NCBI RefSeq assembly: GCF_021729145.1
Contig: NZ_JAJSLW010000008.1
Coordinates: 186,001-250,000, forward strand
Direction of reading: 5' to 3'
DNA from: Membranihabitans maritimus
Lineage (GTDB): Bacteria > Bacteroidota > Bacteroidia > Chitinophagales > Saprospiraceae
DNA: 64,000 nucleotides
The number at the start of each line of letters is the position of its first letter. Positions within the stretch are counted from its first letter, which is position 1. This document shows, piece by piece, positions 44,796 through 54,893 of this stretch. The notes below the pieces were generated by a model. The model worked only from the letters and a program-made list of their open reading frames with translations. It did no database searches and was not told the DNA's origin. The translations under genes were made by a program, and so were the position numbers.

Positions 44796-46409
44796 ATGTT
44801 GAATCAAATACCGGTTTCTATTATTTTTGTAATTTTTCTGCTGAATACATTGGTTTCGGGTTTTTCTCAGGATATGGATAATAGGCCCAATATCCTTTTT
44901 GCTATCAGCGATGATCAAACCCATGGCCATACGAGTTATGCAGGCGCGAAATGGGTTTCTACGCCTGGTTTTGACAGAATAGCGAGTGAAGGTATTTACT
45001 TCGAAAATTGTTATGCCGGATCCCCCGGTTGTGCCCCATCCCGAAGTTCAATAGTCACGGGCAGGTACCATTGGCAAAATGAACAAGCGGGTCAACATGC
45101 AGCCGGGTGGTTCGAGAAGTATGTTCCATTTGTCGATGAAGTGGAAAAAAATGGATACCATACCGGGTATACGGGAAAGGGAGTAGGCCCTTTTGAATAC
45201 GGTGACTCTCCTTTGCGGTCAACAAATGCGGCAGGTACGGTATACAATGAAATACAATACGAAGAGGGTAGCCCGGAGGATGAAAGATTTGCTTCCAAGA
45301 TCAGGAACCTCAATTATTTTGAAAATTTTAAAGCTTTCCTTCAGAAAAGAGAAAACGGGGAACCTTTTTTCTTTTGGTATGGAGCATCAGAACCTCACAG
45401 GTCATACGAAAAAGATTCATGGAAAAGGAGAGGAAAAAATTTGTCCAGTGTAGATGTGCCTGAATTTATGCCGGATGACGAAGTGATCCGGGGAGATATT
45501 CTAGATTATGCCGTTGAGATAGAATGGTTTGATCTTCATTTGCAAAGAATGGTCAACTACTTGGAAGAAATTGGAGAGTTGGAAAATACTATTATCATTG
45601 TTACCGCTGATAACGGTATGCCTTTCCCACGGGCCAAAGCGAATGCCTATGATTACGGTGCTCATGTGCCTATGGCGATTCGTTTCCCGAAAGAATTTCC
45701 AGGCGGTAGAAAAGTTAAAACTCCAGTAAGTTTTATTGATATAGCCCCTACTGTATTGGAATTAACCCAAACGGAAAAAGGGAATATGAAAGCTATTTCA
45801 GGGCAAAGCCTGGTTACTTTGCTGGAATCCCACAATGAAAATAGAGTAAAAAATAAGAGAGGATATTCCATCTATAGTAGGGAAAGACATTCATCCTCGA
45901 GGTACAAGAATTGGGGGTACCCGCAAAGGGCGATCCGCAAAGGTGATTATTTGTTAATCTGGAATATGAAACCTGACAGATGGCCTGCAGGTGCACCTCA
46001 AAGAATAGTACCGGGGACTAATCGAAAAGAACTGTATCCTTTATATGGAATCGATGAAAGTGGTGAACATCATTCGGAATGGGCATTTACAGATATTGAT
46101 GCCTGTCCTTCTAAGTCTTTTATAGTAGAGAATAGAGAAGATCCTGAGTTTTCCAGGTACTTTGACTGGGCCGTAGCCAAGAGACCTGAATTTGAATTGT
46201 TTAATGTTAAGAAGGATCCCTCCAACCTGACAAACCTTTACGGTGTAAAAAAATATAAGAAGCATCAGGAGACTTTATTGAATGTATTAAAGTCCGAGCT
46301 TGAAAAATTTAAAGATCCCCGCATCACAGGGAGTGAACCTGAAATATTTGATTCCTATCCCAGGTATAGCCCTATGAGGCAATTCCCCAAACCTGAAGAA
46401 GGGAAATAA
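44796..46409 (+). CDS. Secreted sulfatase (CAPSR motif, N-sulfoglucosamine sulfohydrolase-like)
   Basis: 537 aa with an N-terminal signal (hydrophobic IIFVIFLLNTLVSGF). The type I sulfatase core is complete: ILFAISDDQTHGH, the formylglycine motif CAPSRSSIVTGR with Cys79 as modified residue (Cys-x-Pro-Ser-Arg type), YHTGYTGKGVGPF, WYGASEPHRSYEKDSW and IIIVTADNGMPFPRAKANAY. The start of the protein and the HTSYAGAKWVSTPGFDRIA segment resemble heparan N-sulfatase-like enzymes. It differs clearly from the sulfatase at 39265 and is followed by a good intrinsic terminator, so it ends its transcription unit. Confidence 0.92.
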   Translation: MLNQIPVSIIFVIFLLNTLVSGFSQDMDNRPNILFAISDDQTHGHTSYAGAKWVSTPGFDRIASEGIYFENCYAGSPGCAPSRSSIVTGRYHWQNEQAGQHAAGWFEKYVPFVDEVEKNGYHTGYTGKGVGPFEYGDSPLRSTNAAGTVYNEIQYEEGSPEDERFASKIRNLNYFENFKAFLQKRENGEPFFFWYGASEPHRSYEKDSWKRRGKNLSSVDVPEFMPDDEVIRGDILDYAVEIEWFDLHLQRMVNYLEEIGELENTIIIVTADNGMPFPRAKANAYDYGAHVPMAIRFPKEFPGGRKVKTPVSFIDIAPTVLELTQTEKGNMKAISGQSLVTLLESHNENRVKNKRGYSIYSRERHSSSRYKNWGYPQRAIRKGDYLLIWNMKPDRWPAGAPQRIVPGTNRKELYPLYGIDESGEHHSEWAFTDIDACPSKSFIVENREDPEFSRYFDWAVAKRPEFELFNVKKDPSNLTNLYGVKKYKKHQETLLNVLKSELEKFKDPRITGSEPEIFDSYPRYSPMRQFPKPEEGK

Positions 46410-46410
46410 T

Positions 46411-46433
46411 TGCCGTGCGAATACGGTTTTTTT
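46411..46433 (+). terminator. Intrinsic terminator after the second sulfatase gene
   Basis: CCGT (46413-46416) pairs with ACGG (46423-46426) around a six-base loop, directly followed by seven T. The stem is short, but position (a few bases after the stop at 46409) and T-run fit. It lies between convergent genes. Confidence 0.55.
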
Positions 46434-46447
46434 AAGCAATCGAAAGA

Positions 46448-46936
46448 CTATATCAATACGGTATATCTCTTGCGTATTGTTTTTAATGCCTGTACCAGGT
46501 GATTATTAACCGTATGCGAAGATAAATTTAGTTTTTCCGCTATTTCATGGTGGGATAATCCCTTTTTTCGGCTCAATTCAAAAACTTCTCTTTGCCTATT
46601 GGGCAGCTGTGTTACAAATTCTTCCAGTTTTTCATGAAGATCTTTGGCTTCGAATTTCCCTTCGAAACTGGGAATGTTTGATGTCAGATGGTCCATACTG
46701 TCATGTAATGTCGAGATTTCAATGGTTTTAATGGTTTTACTGTTTTTGATAATGGCATTTTTTGCCATAGACATTAAGTAAGCATCCGGGTTTTTTATTT
46801 CTTCAATCCTCGAATTGACTTTTAAGAAGTTCAGGAATACATCCTGGATGATATCCTTGGCCTGGACCTCTGATTCTACCTTACTTAAGACATAAGTATA
46901 TACTTTATTATAGTATCGTTTTACAAGATTTTCCAT
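46448..46936 (-). CDS. ECF sigma factor (Bacteroides expansion type)
   Basis: 162 aa. Region 2: LVKRYYNKVYTYVLSKVESE, AKDIIQDVFLNFLKV and DAYLMSMAKNAIIKN. Region 4: LPNRQREVFELSRKKGLSHH, EIAEKLNLSSHTVNNHLVQA. It is divergent from the SusC gene at 47250, with 313 bases between, but that SusC has no STN domain and no FecR gene is adjacent, so the usual sigma/anti-sigma/transducer trio is incomplete here. It may control the divergent SusC/SusD/phosphatase operon directly or another locus. Confidence 0.93.
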   Translation of the reverse strand: MENLVKRYYNKVYTYVLSKVESEVQAKDIIQDVFLNFLKVNSRIEEIKNPDAYLMSMAKNAIIKNSKTIKTIEISTLHDSMDHLTSNIPSFEGKFEAKDLHEKLEEFVTQLPNRQREVFELSRKKGLSHHEIAEKLNLSSHTVNNHLVQALKTIRKRYTVLI

Positions 46937-47249
46937 GTTTTTCTTCTTTATGTTACCTAGTTAAAACCTTGTCACAAAATTATTGAGAAGACCTTCAGTT
47001 CGTGTTAAGCCAATTTTAAGAAATGGTTATTTAGGAATAATTATTCAGGTCCGACTAGTTGTTAACGTACACATTTTATCTCTTACAGGTATAAGATCGA
47101 ATGAAATTATTCGATGAATTCCCCAACTGAAATGTTGATTGATCACTGTGAAAAATCAAGAGAGTGATTATAAATATTTGGAAGTAAGAGATCTATAAAT
47201 GATTGAAAGATCTGATTAAAATTAATTATTAGTAACAAAGATTGAAATT
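46937..47249. promoter_or_regulatory. Divergent promoter region, ECF sigma / SusC
   Basis: 313 bases between the starts of the leftward sigma gene and the rightward SusC gene, A/T-rich, with no gene. It must contain both promoters, but I could not single out a convincing -33/-7 pair or operator. Confidence 0.4.
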
Positions 47250-50200
47250 ATGAAACGAAGTTGGTTTACCTGTAAAGGTATTGTATTCCTGGTTTTCATT
47301 TCCTTGCTTGAGGCGGGTGCGATACCTGTTTCTACCGAAAATGGAAAGCCTTTTTTTACGGATACTGAAAATGTTTTTTCTAAAAGAACGGTGAGTGACA
47401 GTATGGCACCTCCTGAAGACATTGGGGGAAAGGTCCTTGATGAAGATGGAAATCCATTGATAGGAGTGAATGTACAGATAAAAAGTAATGGGGTAGGTAC
47501 ATCGACAGATTTTGATGGAAAATTTATTCTGGAGGGAGTAAGTGAAGATGCTACCTTGGTTTTTAGCTATATTGGATATAAGACGGTGGAAGTTGAGCTC
47601 AATGGTAGTTTGAATATCGATGTAACCTTAATTTCAGATTCAGAGATGATAGATGAAATTGTAGTAGTAGGTTACGGTAGTAAGAAAAAAGTAAATTTGA
47701 CCGGAGCCGTCAGCCAGATAGGGGCAGAGGAATTGGAAGACCGTCCCATTCCAAATCTAACGCAGGCTCTACAGGGGATGGTGCCCAATTTAAATATTAA
47801 TATGGGAGATGGCCGACCTGGGAAAACAGGTAGCATAAATATCAGGGGAAATACTTCCATAAATGGCGGGTCCCCTCTTGTTCTAGTGGATGGAGTTCCT
47901 GGATCTTTGGATGCTATCAATCCCCGTGATGTCGAATCTATTTCGGTGTTAAAAGATGCTGCATCCTCTGCTATCTATGGGGCAAGGGCTGCTTTTGGAG
48001 TTATACTGGTCACCACCAAAAAAGCCAGGGACGGAACTATTAATGTAAGATATGGTAATAATTTTGCCTGGTCAACACCTACTGTTAGTACGGACTTTAT
48101 TACTGACGGCTATACTTCGGCTATTCTTAATGACGAGGCATTTTTGAATTCTGTAGGTCGTTCATATACAGGGTATAATGATCAGGATTATGAAGAGCTG
48201 AAAAAGCGACAAACGGATAACAGCTTGCCTTCGGTTGTAATAGACAATCGAAATGGGAAAGACCAATACATTTATTATGGAAATACTGATTGGTGGAATG
48301 AAATCTTCAGAGATTGGCAGACAGGCATGGAACACAATGTAAGTATCACAGGAGGTACGGAAAAAACCAATTTCCTATTATCCGGAAGGTTCTACCAAAA
48401 AAATGGCATGATGAGGTTGAATCAGGATAAGTTCAAATCTTATAACCTAAGAGGTAAAATTGATGTGGATATTACCGATTGGCTAACGGTCCACAACAAT
48501 ACACAGTTTAATGCTTCTACTTATAACTATCCTGGGTGGGGTGTTAACAGGAATTTTGTCTATGTTACCGTTCATGCATTGCCATCATATTTGCCTGTGA
48601 ATCCCGACGGCACAGCTACTTATCGTACGGAATTAAATAATTACACGATAGGTGACGGTTTGTACGCTGATCTTTTGCACGGTAAAACTAAAGGAGATGA
48701 AAAGCGATATAATTTTCAAAATACAGCAGGTTTTACATTGAATCTTGGGGATCACTTCAAAGTGAATGGTGATTATACCTATGGAATTTATCCTGAAACC
48801 GATTTGCAGAGACGGACAGAAGCTCCCTGGTCTATTTTCCCGGGTGTAATAGATTATATAGGTTATGATCAACTAGATATGACCCAACGTTTGGATCAAT
48901 ACCAGGTTACGAATTTATATGGTACCTGGGACCAGTCTTTTGAGGATCACAACTTCAAAGTAATTGTAGGCGCTAATCAGGAATTGCGGCAAGAAAAGAA
49001 TTTTTCAGGATGGCGAAAGGATCTGTTATCTGAGGATCTTAATGAGCTGAATTTGGGTTCAGGAGATATGCAAATCAATAGTTCTGCCAGCGAATGGGCT
49101 GTATTAGGACTGTTTAACCGCCTGAGTTATGACTACAAGAGTAAATACCTTGTAGAGTTTAATAGTCGCTACGATGGGACATCCCGGTTCCCGTCCGATA
49201 GAAGGTTTGGATATTTCCCGTCTATTTCCGCTGGGTGGAGAATGAGCGAAGAAAACTTTTTTACTGGGGCAAGAAAAGTAGTTGACAATCTTAAATTACG
49301 TTTTTCGTATGGAGCATTAGGTAACCAGCAAGTTGGAACGTATGCTTACGTACCCATAATGAATAGAGGAACCTTAAATTATATTTCCGGAACCGGAACA
49401 ACTGAATACCTTACTGTACCCAATCCAATCGCTACTAATCCGACATGGGAAACTGCAGTGACTACCAATTTTGGTCTGGATGTCGATTTGTTAAATAGTA
49501 GATTGTCATTTTCAGTAGATGTATATACCCGTGAGACTATCAATATGCTGACCAAAGGTAAAACACTGCCAAGTGTGTACGGTGCAGGTGAGCCAAGGGA
49601 GAATGCTGCAGACTTGAAAACCAATGGATGGGAAATAGCTACTCGATGGAATGATAGATTCAATATATCAGGGCACCAATTCGGATATAATATTGGATTT
49701 GTCCTTTCGGATTATACTTCTACCATTACCCGGTTTGATAATCCAAGTAATTTACTAAATGATTATTATGTCGGTCAGGAACTTGGAGAGATGTGGGGCT
49801 ACGAAGTTGATGGTTTTTTCCTGACAGATGAAGAAGCAGAGACGTATGGAGTGGATCAATCCCGCGTAAATGCAATGATCAATAATTCACCGGGAGAATG
49901 GTCAAGCCTCAAAGCCGGGGATGTGAAATTCATTGATCGCGATGGTGATGGTGCTATTACAAATGGTGAAAACACTCTGGATGACCATGGTGATTTGGTG
50001 GTTATCGGAAATAGGCAACCTCGGTATTCTTTTGGTATCAATGGTGGAGCCAATTGGAATGGTTTTGATATGAGTTTCTTTTTTCAGGGCATAGGAAAAC
50101 AAAATTGGTATCCGGGAACTAATGCAGATAAATTCTGGGGGCCATTCTCAAGGCCATATTATTCTTTTATCCCAGAAGATTTCCAGGATAAATTGTGGTC

Positions 50201-50531
50201 ACCGGAGAATCCTGATTCCTACTATCCCAGATTACGGGGATATATTGCACTGGGCAGTAATCGCTCATTGGGTGTATATAATACACGATATGTCCAGGAC
50301 CTTGCCTATATCCGACTTAAAAATCTGACCCTTGGCTATACTATTAATGATAAGTTAATGGAAAGATTGGGGTTAAAAGGAATGAGAATTTATGCGAGTG
50401 GTGAAAATGTCTTTACACTAACAAAACTTAAATCTGATTATATAGACCCCGAACAAGCTTTGGGGGATTCCAACGGTAGGGTATATCCATTTACCAAAAA
50501 TTTCACATTCGGATTGGATATCAATCTTTAG
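47250..50531 (+). CDS. SusC/RagA-family TonB-dependent receptor
   Basis: 1093 aa. A signal peptide (GIVFLVFISLLEAGA) is followed by an unusual linker (about 25-55), a carboxypeptidase-regulatory-like domain (about 58-130, GVNVQIKSNGVGTSTDFDGK, FSYIGYK), the TonB-box-like DEIVVVGYGSKKK, the plug (IRGNTSINGGSPLVLVDGVP, SVLKDAASSAIYGARAAFG) and the barrel ending TFGLDINL. No STN domain. It imports the substrate bound by the SusD partner, 32 bases downstream. The only enzyme gene in the operon is a phosphoesterase, which hints at a phosphate-bearing substrate (inference). Confidence 0.96.
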   Translation: MKRSWFTCKGIVFLVFISLLEAGAIPVSTENGKPFFTDTENVFSKRTVSDSMAPPEDIGGKVLDEDGNPLIGVNVQIKSNGVGTSTDFDGKFILEGVSEDATLVFSYIGYKTVEVELNGSLNIDVTLISDSEMIDEIVVVGYGSKKKVNLTGAVSQIGAEELEDRPIPNLTQALQGMVPNLNINMGDGRPGKTGSINIRGNTSINGGSPLVLVDGVPGSLDAINPRDVESISVLKDAASSAIYGARAAFGVILVTTKKARDGTINVRYGNNFAWSTPTVSTDFITDGYTSAILNDEAFLNSVGRSYTGYNDQDYEELKKRQTDNSLPSVVIDNRNGKDQYIYYGNTDWWNEIFRDWQTGMEHNVSITGGTEKTNFLLSGRFYQKNGMMRLNQDKFKSYNLRGKIDVDITDWLTVHNNTQFNASTYNYPGWGVNRNFVYVTVHALPSYLPVNPDGTATYRTELNNYTIGDGLYADLLHGKTKGDEKRYNFQNTAGFTLNLGDHFKVNGDYTYGIYPETDLQRRTEAPWSIFPGVIDYIGYDQLDMTQRLDQYQVTNLYGTWDQSFEDHNFKVIVGANQELRQEKNFSGWRKDLLSEDLNELNLGSGDMQINSSASEWAVLGLFNRLSYDYKSKYLVEFNSRYDGTSRFPSDRRFGYFPSISAGWRMSEENFFTGARKVVDNLKLRFSYGALGNQQVGTYAYVPIMNRGTLNYISGTGTTEYLTVPNPIATNPTWETAVTTNFGLDVDLLNSRLSFSVDVYTRETINMLTKGKTLPSVYGAGEPRENAADLKTNGWEIATRWNDRFNISGHQFGYNIGFVLSDYTSTITRFDNPSNLLNDYYVGQELGEMWGYEVDGFFLTDEEAETYGVDQSRVNAMINNSPGEWSSLKAGDVKFIDRDGDGAITNGENTLDDHGDLVVIGNRQPRYSFGINGGANWNGFDMSFFFQGIGKQNWYPGTNADKFWGPFSRPYYSFIPEDFQDKLWSPENPDSYYPRLRGYIALGSNRSLGVYNTRYVQDLAYIRLKNLTLGYTINDKLMERLGLKGMRIYASGENVFTLTKLKSDYIDPEQALGDSNGRVYPFTKNFTFGLDINL

Positions 50532-50563
50532 GAATCAAATTTTTAAATCTTAAATGAAAAGAA

Positions 50564-52312
50564 ATGAAAATTATAAATATTTTTTATGCCTTCTTTTTTA
50601 TCGTGATATTCACTTCTTGCGACTACGATTATCTCAATAGACAGCCCCTTTCTGATGTGTCACCTGAAGCCTTCTTTCAGTCTGAAAAAGATCTTGATTT
50701 ATATACCAATTCTTTTTATAGTGTAATCCCGGACGCTACGGGGATTTATAATGAAGCCGACGATAATATAGTCAAAACAGGATTGGCTGACAGGATAAAA
50801 GGTACTCGTATTACTCCCACTTCCGGCGGTGGATGGAGTTGGGGAGAATTGCGAAAAATCAATTATTTTCTTCAAAATTACGCCAACAACGGATTGTCAG
50901 AAGAAGAGGCAAAACCTTACCTGGCAGAAGCACGATTTTTCAGAGCCTGGTTTTACTTTGAAAAAGTAAAGACATTTGGTGATGTGCCAATATATACTGA
51001 AGTTATAGCAGCTAACGATGATGAAAGTCTTTATAAATCCCGAGATTCCCGAATAGAGGTAATGGATTTTGTCATGAGCGATTTGGATTATGCCATTGCC
51101 AATCTAGCAAGCACCAGGAGTGTTGATAAAATTACTAAATGGACTGCACTGGCTCTAAAATCAAGGGTAGGACTTTTTGAAGGAACTTTCCGGAAATACC
51201 ACACAGAGATGAATCTTCCCGGATATGAAATCTTTCTGAATGAAGCCGTTGAGGCAGCCCGGGAATTGATGGAAAGTGGAACTTATTCTATTTATAAGTC
51301 TTCTCCTGAGACTGCATACAAGGAGTTATTTGCATCGTACGATGCCATAGATGAAGAGGTGATATTGGCACGTAAATACAGTGCCGATCTGCAACTATAC
51401 CACAATGTAAATTATTATACAATTACCGCATCCTATGGCAAACCGGGATTGGAAAAATCGCTGGTTAATTCATATCTAATGCAAGATGGGAGTCGTTTTA
51501 CGGATCAGGAGGGTTTTAATGAGTTGTTGTTTCCGGAAGAAGTCAAGAACAGAGATTTGCGATTGTCGCAAACCATCCGTACTCCCGGGTATTCCAGAAT
51601 TGGACAAACAACTGTGTTACCTGCTGATTTTGGTGCTTCTGTAACAGGGTATCAACTCACAAAGTTTGTAACAGCTACATCTGAAGATTCCTATAATAGG
51701 TCTTATAATGATATTCCAGTATTCAGGTATGCGGAAGTATTATTGAATTTTGCTGAAGCCAAGGCAGAGTTGGGGACATTAACCCAGGCTGACCTTGACC
51801 AGTCGATTGCGTTGGTGCGTGAGCGCGTTGCTATGCCAAATATCCAAATAAGCCTGGCAAATAGTAATCCGGATCCCTATATTTCGGAGCAATATCCTAA
51901 TGTCTCTGGTGAAAATATGGGGGTAATCCTTGAGATTAGAAGAGAACGAAGAATAGAATTGGTTATGGAAAGTTACAGGTGGGATGATATTCTGAGGTGG
52001 AAGGTAGGTCCCCAGGTTGTACGGCAATTCAAAGGGATGTATTTTCCAGGTACCGGGACATTCGATCTGGATGAAAATGGATCTATTGACGTGGTAATTT
52101 ATACGGGTGAAAAACCAACTGAAAAGGGGCCGATTTACCTGCAGTTGGGATCAGAAATTCTATTGGAAAATGGTGAAAATGGAGGATTAGTTATAATAAA
52201 TCCCAATATTCCCAAGACATTTGATGAAAGTAAGGACTATTTTTATCCACTTCCTATTCAGGATTTGTTAATAAATGACCGATTGGAACAAAATCCCGGA
52301 TGGCAGAATTAA
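50564..52312 (+). CDS. SusD/RagB-family outer-membrane lipoprotein
   Basis: 582 aa, lipobox FTSC (Cys19). SusD features: DYDYLNRQPLSDVSPEAFFQ, AEARFFRAWFYFEKVKTFGD, YAEVLLNFAEAKAELG, IRRERRIELVMESYRWDDIL and terminal RLEQNPGWQN. It is the partner of the SusC encoded just upstream. Its N-terminal segment (NRQPLSDVSPEAFF) is of the common SusD type and does not reveal the ligand. Confidence 0.95.
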   Translation: MKIINIFYAFFFIVIFTSCDYDYLNRQPLSDVSPEAFFQSEKDLDLYTNSFYSVIPDATGIYNEADDNIVKTGLADRIKGTRITPTSGGGWSWGELRKINYFLQNYANNGLSEEEAKPYLAEARFFRAWFYFEKVKTFGDVPIYTEVIAANDDESLYKSRDSRIEVMDFVMSDLDYAIANLASTRSVDKITKWTALALKSRVGLFEGTFRKYHTEMNLPGYEIFLNEAVEAARELMESGTYSIYKSSPETAYKELFASYDAIDEEVILARKYSADLQLYHNVNYYTITASYGKPGLEKSLVNSYLMQDGSRFTDQEGFNELLFPEEVKNRDLRLSQTIRTPGYSRIGQTTVLPADFGASVTGYQLTKFVTATSEDSYNRSYNDIPVFRYAEVLLNFAEAKAELGTLTQADLDQSIALVRERVAMPNIQISLANSNPDPYISEQYPNVSGENMGVILEIRRERRIELVMESYRWDDILRWKVGPQVVRQFKGMYFPGTGTFDLDENGSIDVVIYTGEKPTEKGPIYLQLGSEILLENGENGGLVIINPNIPKTFDESKDYFYPLPIQDLLINDRLEQNPGWQN

Positions 52313-52353
52313 ACTCTTTTCCTAGTCAGAGTAAATATTAATAATTGTTGAAA

Positions 52354-52378
52354 AGGGCGGAATTTAGTATTTCGCCCT
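52354..52378 (+). repeat. Intergenic hairpin between SusD and phosphoesterase genes
   Basis: AGGGCGGAA and TTTCGCCCT form a nine-base stem (one G-T pair) around TTTAGTA, 17 bases before the ATG at 52396. No T-run follows, so it is more likely an mRNA-stability or partial-attenuation element than a terminator. Confidence 0.45.
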
Positions 52379-52395
52379 ACATTTAATGTATACAA

Positions 52396-53946
52396 ATGAA
52401 ATTGATTGTTTTTTTATGGATCCTTTTCTATTTATTGCCTGTACCTGCAATAAGTCAATTCAGGGTAGATCCCTATTTATTACCGGCCGATAACGGGCAG
52501 TTATTAATTTCCTGGTTTTCGGAATTGGGTGAGGAGGGACGGCTTCAGTACTGGAATATAATAGAAAAAGATACTACTGTCGTCTTTTCTCGCCCACAAT
52601 TATTGACTGAACTTTCTTACAGTGAATTGGAAGAATCAGAACGAGTAGACTTTCCCGATATGTTTGTGAATGAGAATTGGAAGCACCAGTTGTATACAGA
52701 GTCTTTAAGTCCAGGTAGAAAATATTCTTATGTTGTAATTCAGGGACGTGATACATTTTACAGCCATTTTCAAGCTCCTCCACTTCCGGGGCAGCGAAAA
52801 CCTATTCGTATTGTGGCATTGGCAGATACTGAAACGGATCCCGCAGGAAGAACTATATTCAGGAAATGGGAACCGGGGTTTCAGACTGATGAAAGTTCGG
52901 GTAGGCCAGAAGGGGTGTTAAATTACTTATTGACTGAAAGTGAAGGATTGCAATATAATGTGCATGAGGTTACTGAAGAAAATCCTGATCTGATTCTTTT
53001 ACCAGGTGATTTAGTGCAAGGAGGCGGCTATCAAAGGGCCTGGGATGAATTCTTTTTTCATTTTTCCGGAAAATTTGGACATCCGATAAGTACTATTCCC
53101 TTGCTACCAGCCATAGGAAATTGGGAAAATTACGGCGGACCAAATGGAGGTTATAACCCATTGGCAGTACAGAAGTCAAGGTCAAAATATAGCTCCTATT
53201 TTACGATGCCAGAAAATAATAAATCAAATTATAGAAATTTTTACTATCGGGTAGATTACGGACCGGTAACCATTATTACGCTGGACTCATCAAATGGTTT
53301 GCCCGACAGTACCGATTTTGACACAAATATAAATATCAATTTATCTGATTACCCTGGAGATGACCTTCCCGATATTAATCCCGGTTCTGATCAGTGGAAT
53401 TGGGCAATCGAACAACTTCGGGAGGCCAGAGACCTCGGGCAAATAATTATAGTACAATTTCATCATATTCCATATTCCAGTGGTGGTCATAGCCTGCCAT
53501 TGACCGCAGAGAATAGTTCTGGTCAAGCAGGTATTCCAATGCGTGTTTATACCCCTGAATTTAAGAAATATGGTGTCGTTGCGGTAATATGTGGTCACAA
53601 TGAATCATTAGAGCATTCTGTAGTGGATGGAATTCATTTTTGGGATGTCGGAATCGCAGGAGATGGATTTGGTTTTTCCATTGATGATAAAGATCCCAGA
53701 AGGGAAAATCCTTACAGGCAATGGGTTGCACACAGGGATGCAAGGGAGTTGTGGGAAGGAGAAAAATTGATTTCAGGAGGAAAACATTATGGCCATCTGG
53801 TCATAGAGATCGTACCTAAGGAGAATAATGGATATAAGATAGAAATGATACCAAGATATATTTTTCCTGTAACAGATAAATTTGGAAGAGTATCTTCTAC
53901 GGAAGTACGTACTTATGACAATATTGTAGAATTTGAAACGAATTAA
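52396..53946 (+). CDS. Secreted purple-acid-phosphatase-like metallophosphoesterase
   Basis: 516 aa with a signal peptide (MKLIVFLWILFYLLPVPAIS). An N-terminal beta domain (about 22-130) is followed by the metallophosphoesterase fold: IVALADTETDPAG (D144), LILLPGDLVQGGGYQRAW, LPAIGNWENYG, IVQFHHIPYSSGGHS and VAVICGHNESLEHSVVDGIH. The order is that of purple acid phosphatases, but two motifs differ: GNWE replaces GNHE and GHNE replaces GHxH. The enzyme probably removes phosphate groups outside the inner membrane. It lies 83 bases after the SusD gene and completes a SusC/SusD/phosphatase operon. Confidence 0.82.
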   Translation: MKLIVFLWILFYLLPVPAISQFRVDPYLLPADNGQLLISWFSELGEEGRLQYWNIIEKDTTVVFSRPQLLTELSYSELEESERVDFPDMFVNENWKHQLYTESLSPGRKYSYVVIQGRDTFYSHFQAPPLPGQRKPIRIVALADTETDPAGRTIFRKWEPGFQTDESSGRPEGVLNYLLTESEGLQYNVHEVTEENPDLILLPGDLVQGGGYQRAWDEFFFHFSGKFGHPISTIPLLPAIGNWENYGGPNGGYNPLAVQKSRSKYSSYFTMPENNKSNYRNFYYRVDYGPVTIITLDSSNGLPDSTDFDTNININLSDYPGDDLPDINPGSDQWNWAIEQLREARDLGQIIIVQFHHIPYSSGGHSLPLTAENSSGQAGIPMRVYTPEFKKYGVVAVICGHNESLEHSVVDGIHFWDVGIAGDGFGFSIDDKDPRRENPYRQWVAHRDARELWEGEKLISGGKHYGHLVIEIVPKENNGYKIEMIPRYIFPVTDKFGRVSSTEVRTYDNIVEFETN

Positions 53947-53969
53947 TTAATGCGTTTATAGAAATAATC

Positions 53970-54893
53970 CTACTCCATTACTTCTTCAATATCTTCTATT
54001 TTTACTTCAAAGATTAAGTCCTGAAAACCTTTTGTAATGCCCGGAGGAGAATTGGAACCAAAACCTTTCATTGCCGGGATGTATAATATGGCAGATGATC
54101 CTTCACTGAGAGCACATAGTCCATCATCCACGCCATCTATCATATACCCTGTTTTGACTTTGTATTTCATGGGGTCGGATTCCTCGTCCATATTCGAACC
54201 TAATTGTTCCCCTGAAAATGTGGTTGCTTTAAAACGTAAGCTAATCAGTTGTCCAGAATCAACCTGTACACCATTTCCTTCCTTGATTACCTGGATAAAT
54301 ACACTGTCCGGAGTCATTTTTGCCTGAATATTACGATCTTTTAGATATTTACGTATCCTGGCAGGTCCATTTTTCTTATTATGTATTTTTACATTTTCAA
54401 ATTCTTTTTCCTGATCCAATCGCGCCAGGCTATCATTTCCCAAAACATCCAAAATCTTATAGTGGGTGATGATTTTATCCCCGGCTTCAACGTATTGTGG
54501 TACAGAGTAAAAAAGTTGTTTCTTAAGAAGGGAATCAGCTTCCTGGATAACAGTGGCACTATCTCCCTTTTGAAACATGCTAAAAACTTCTTCGGGTTCA
54601 TGCGGGTAAGCAAAACCCGGTAATACATTTTCGTATCTAGGCATTCCACTGAATGTGCTTTCCACCAGGGAGTCATTTACAAATTTTTTATAGTGCATTT
54701 TTAAAATGCTACCGGCTCTTGTTTTAGTCGTGTCGTCGGAATGGCCCGGGTGGATATACAATATCAAACCACTTTTGGTCTTATAACCTTTGGTTTTATT
54801 ACAACTGGAAACAAAAAAGAACAATAGTGGGAGTAGCAAAAATGCATAGAAATACTTAGTGTAAGAATACAAACATTTAACGGTTTTCATCAA
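53970..54893 (-). CDS. FKBP-type peptidyl-prolyl isomerase lipoprotein, two FKBP-like domains
   Basis: 307 aa, lipobox VSSC (Cys31). The C-terminal domain is a good FKBP (GQLISLRFKATTFSGEQLGS, YMIDGVDDGLCALSEGSSAI, YIPAMKGFGSNSPPG). The N-terminal part (about 55-155) looks like a second, degenerate FKBP (GSILKMHYKKFVNDSLVEST, VFSMFQKGDSATVIQEA). Such proteins fold exported proteins in Bacteroidota and include gliding-motility-linked GldI; an assignment to GldI is not justified here. It is convergent with the phosphoesterase gene, 24 bases apart. Confidence 0.87.
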   Translation of the reverse strand: MMKTVKCLYSYTKYFYAFLLLPLLFFFVSSCNKTKGYKTKSGLILYIHPGHSDDTTKTRAGSILKMHYKKFVNDSLVESTFSGMPRYENVLPGFAYPHEPEEVFSMFQKGDSATVIQEADSLLKKQLFYSVPQYVEAGDKIITHYKILDVLGNDSLARLDQEKEFENVKIHNKKNGPARIRKYLKDRNIQAKMTPDSVFIQVIKEGNGVQVDSGQLISLRFKATTFSGEQLGSNMDEESDPMKYKVKTGYMIDGVDDGLCALSEGSSAILYIPAMKGFGSNSPPGITKGFQDLIFEVKIEDIEEVME

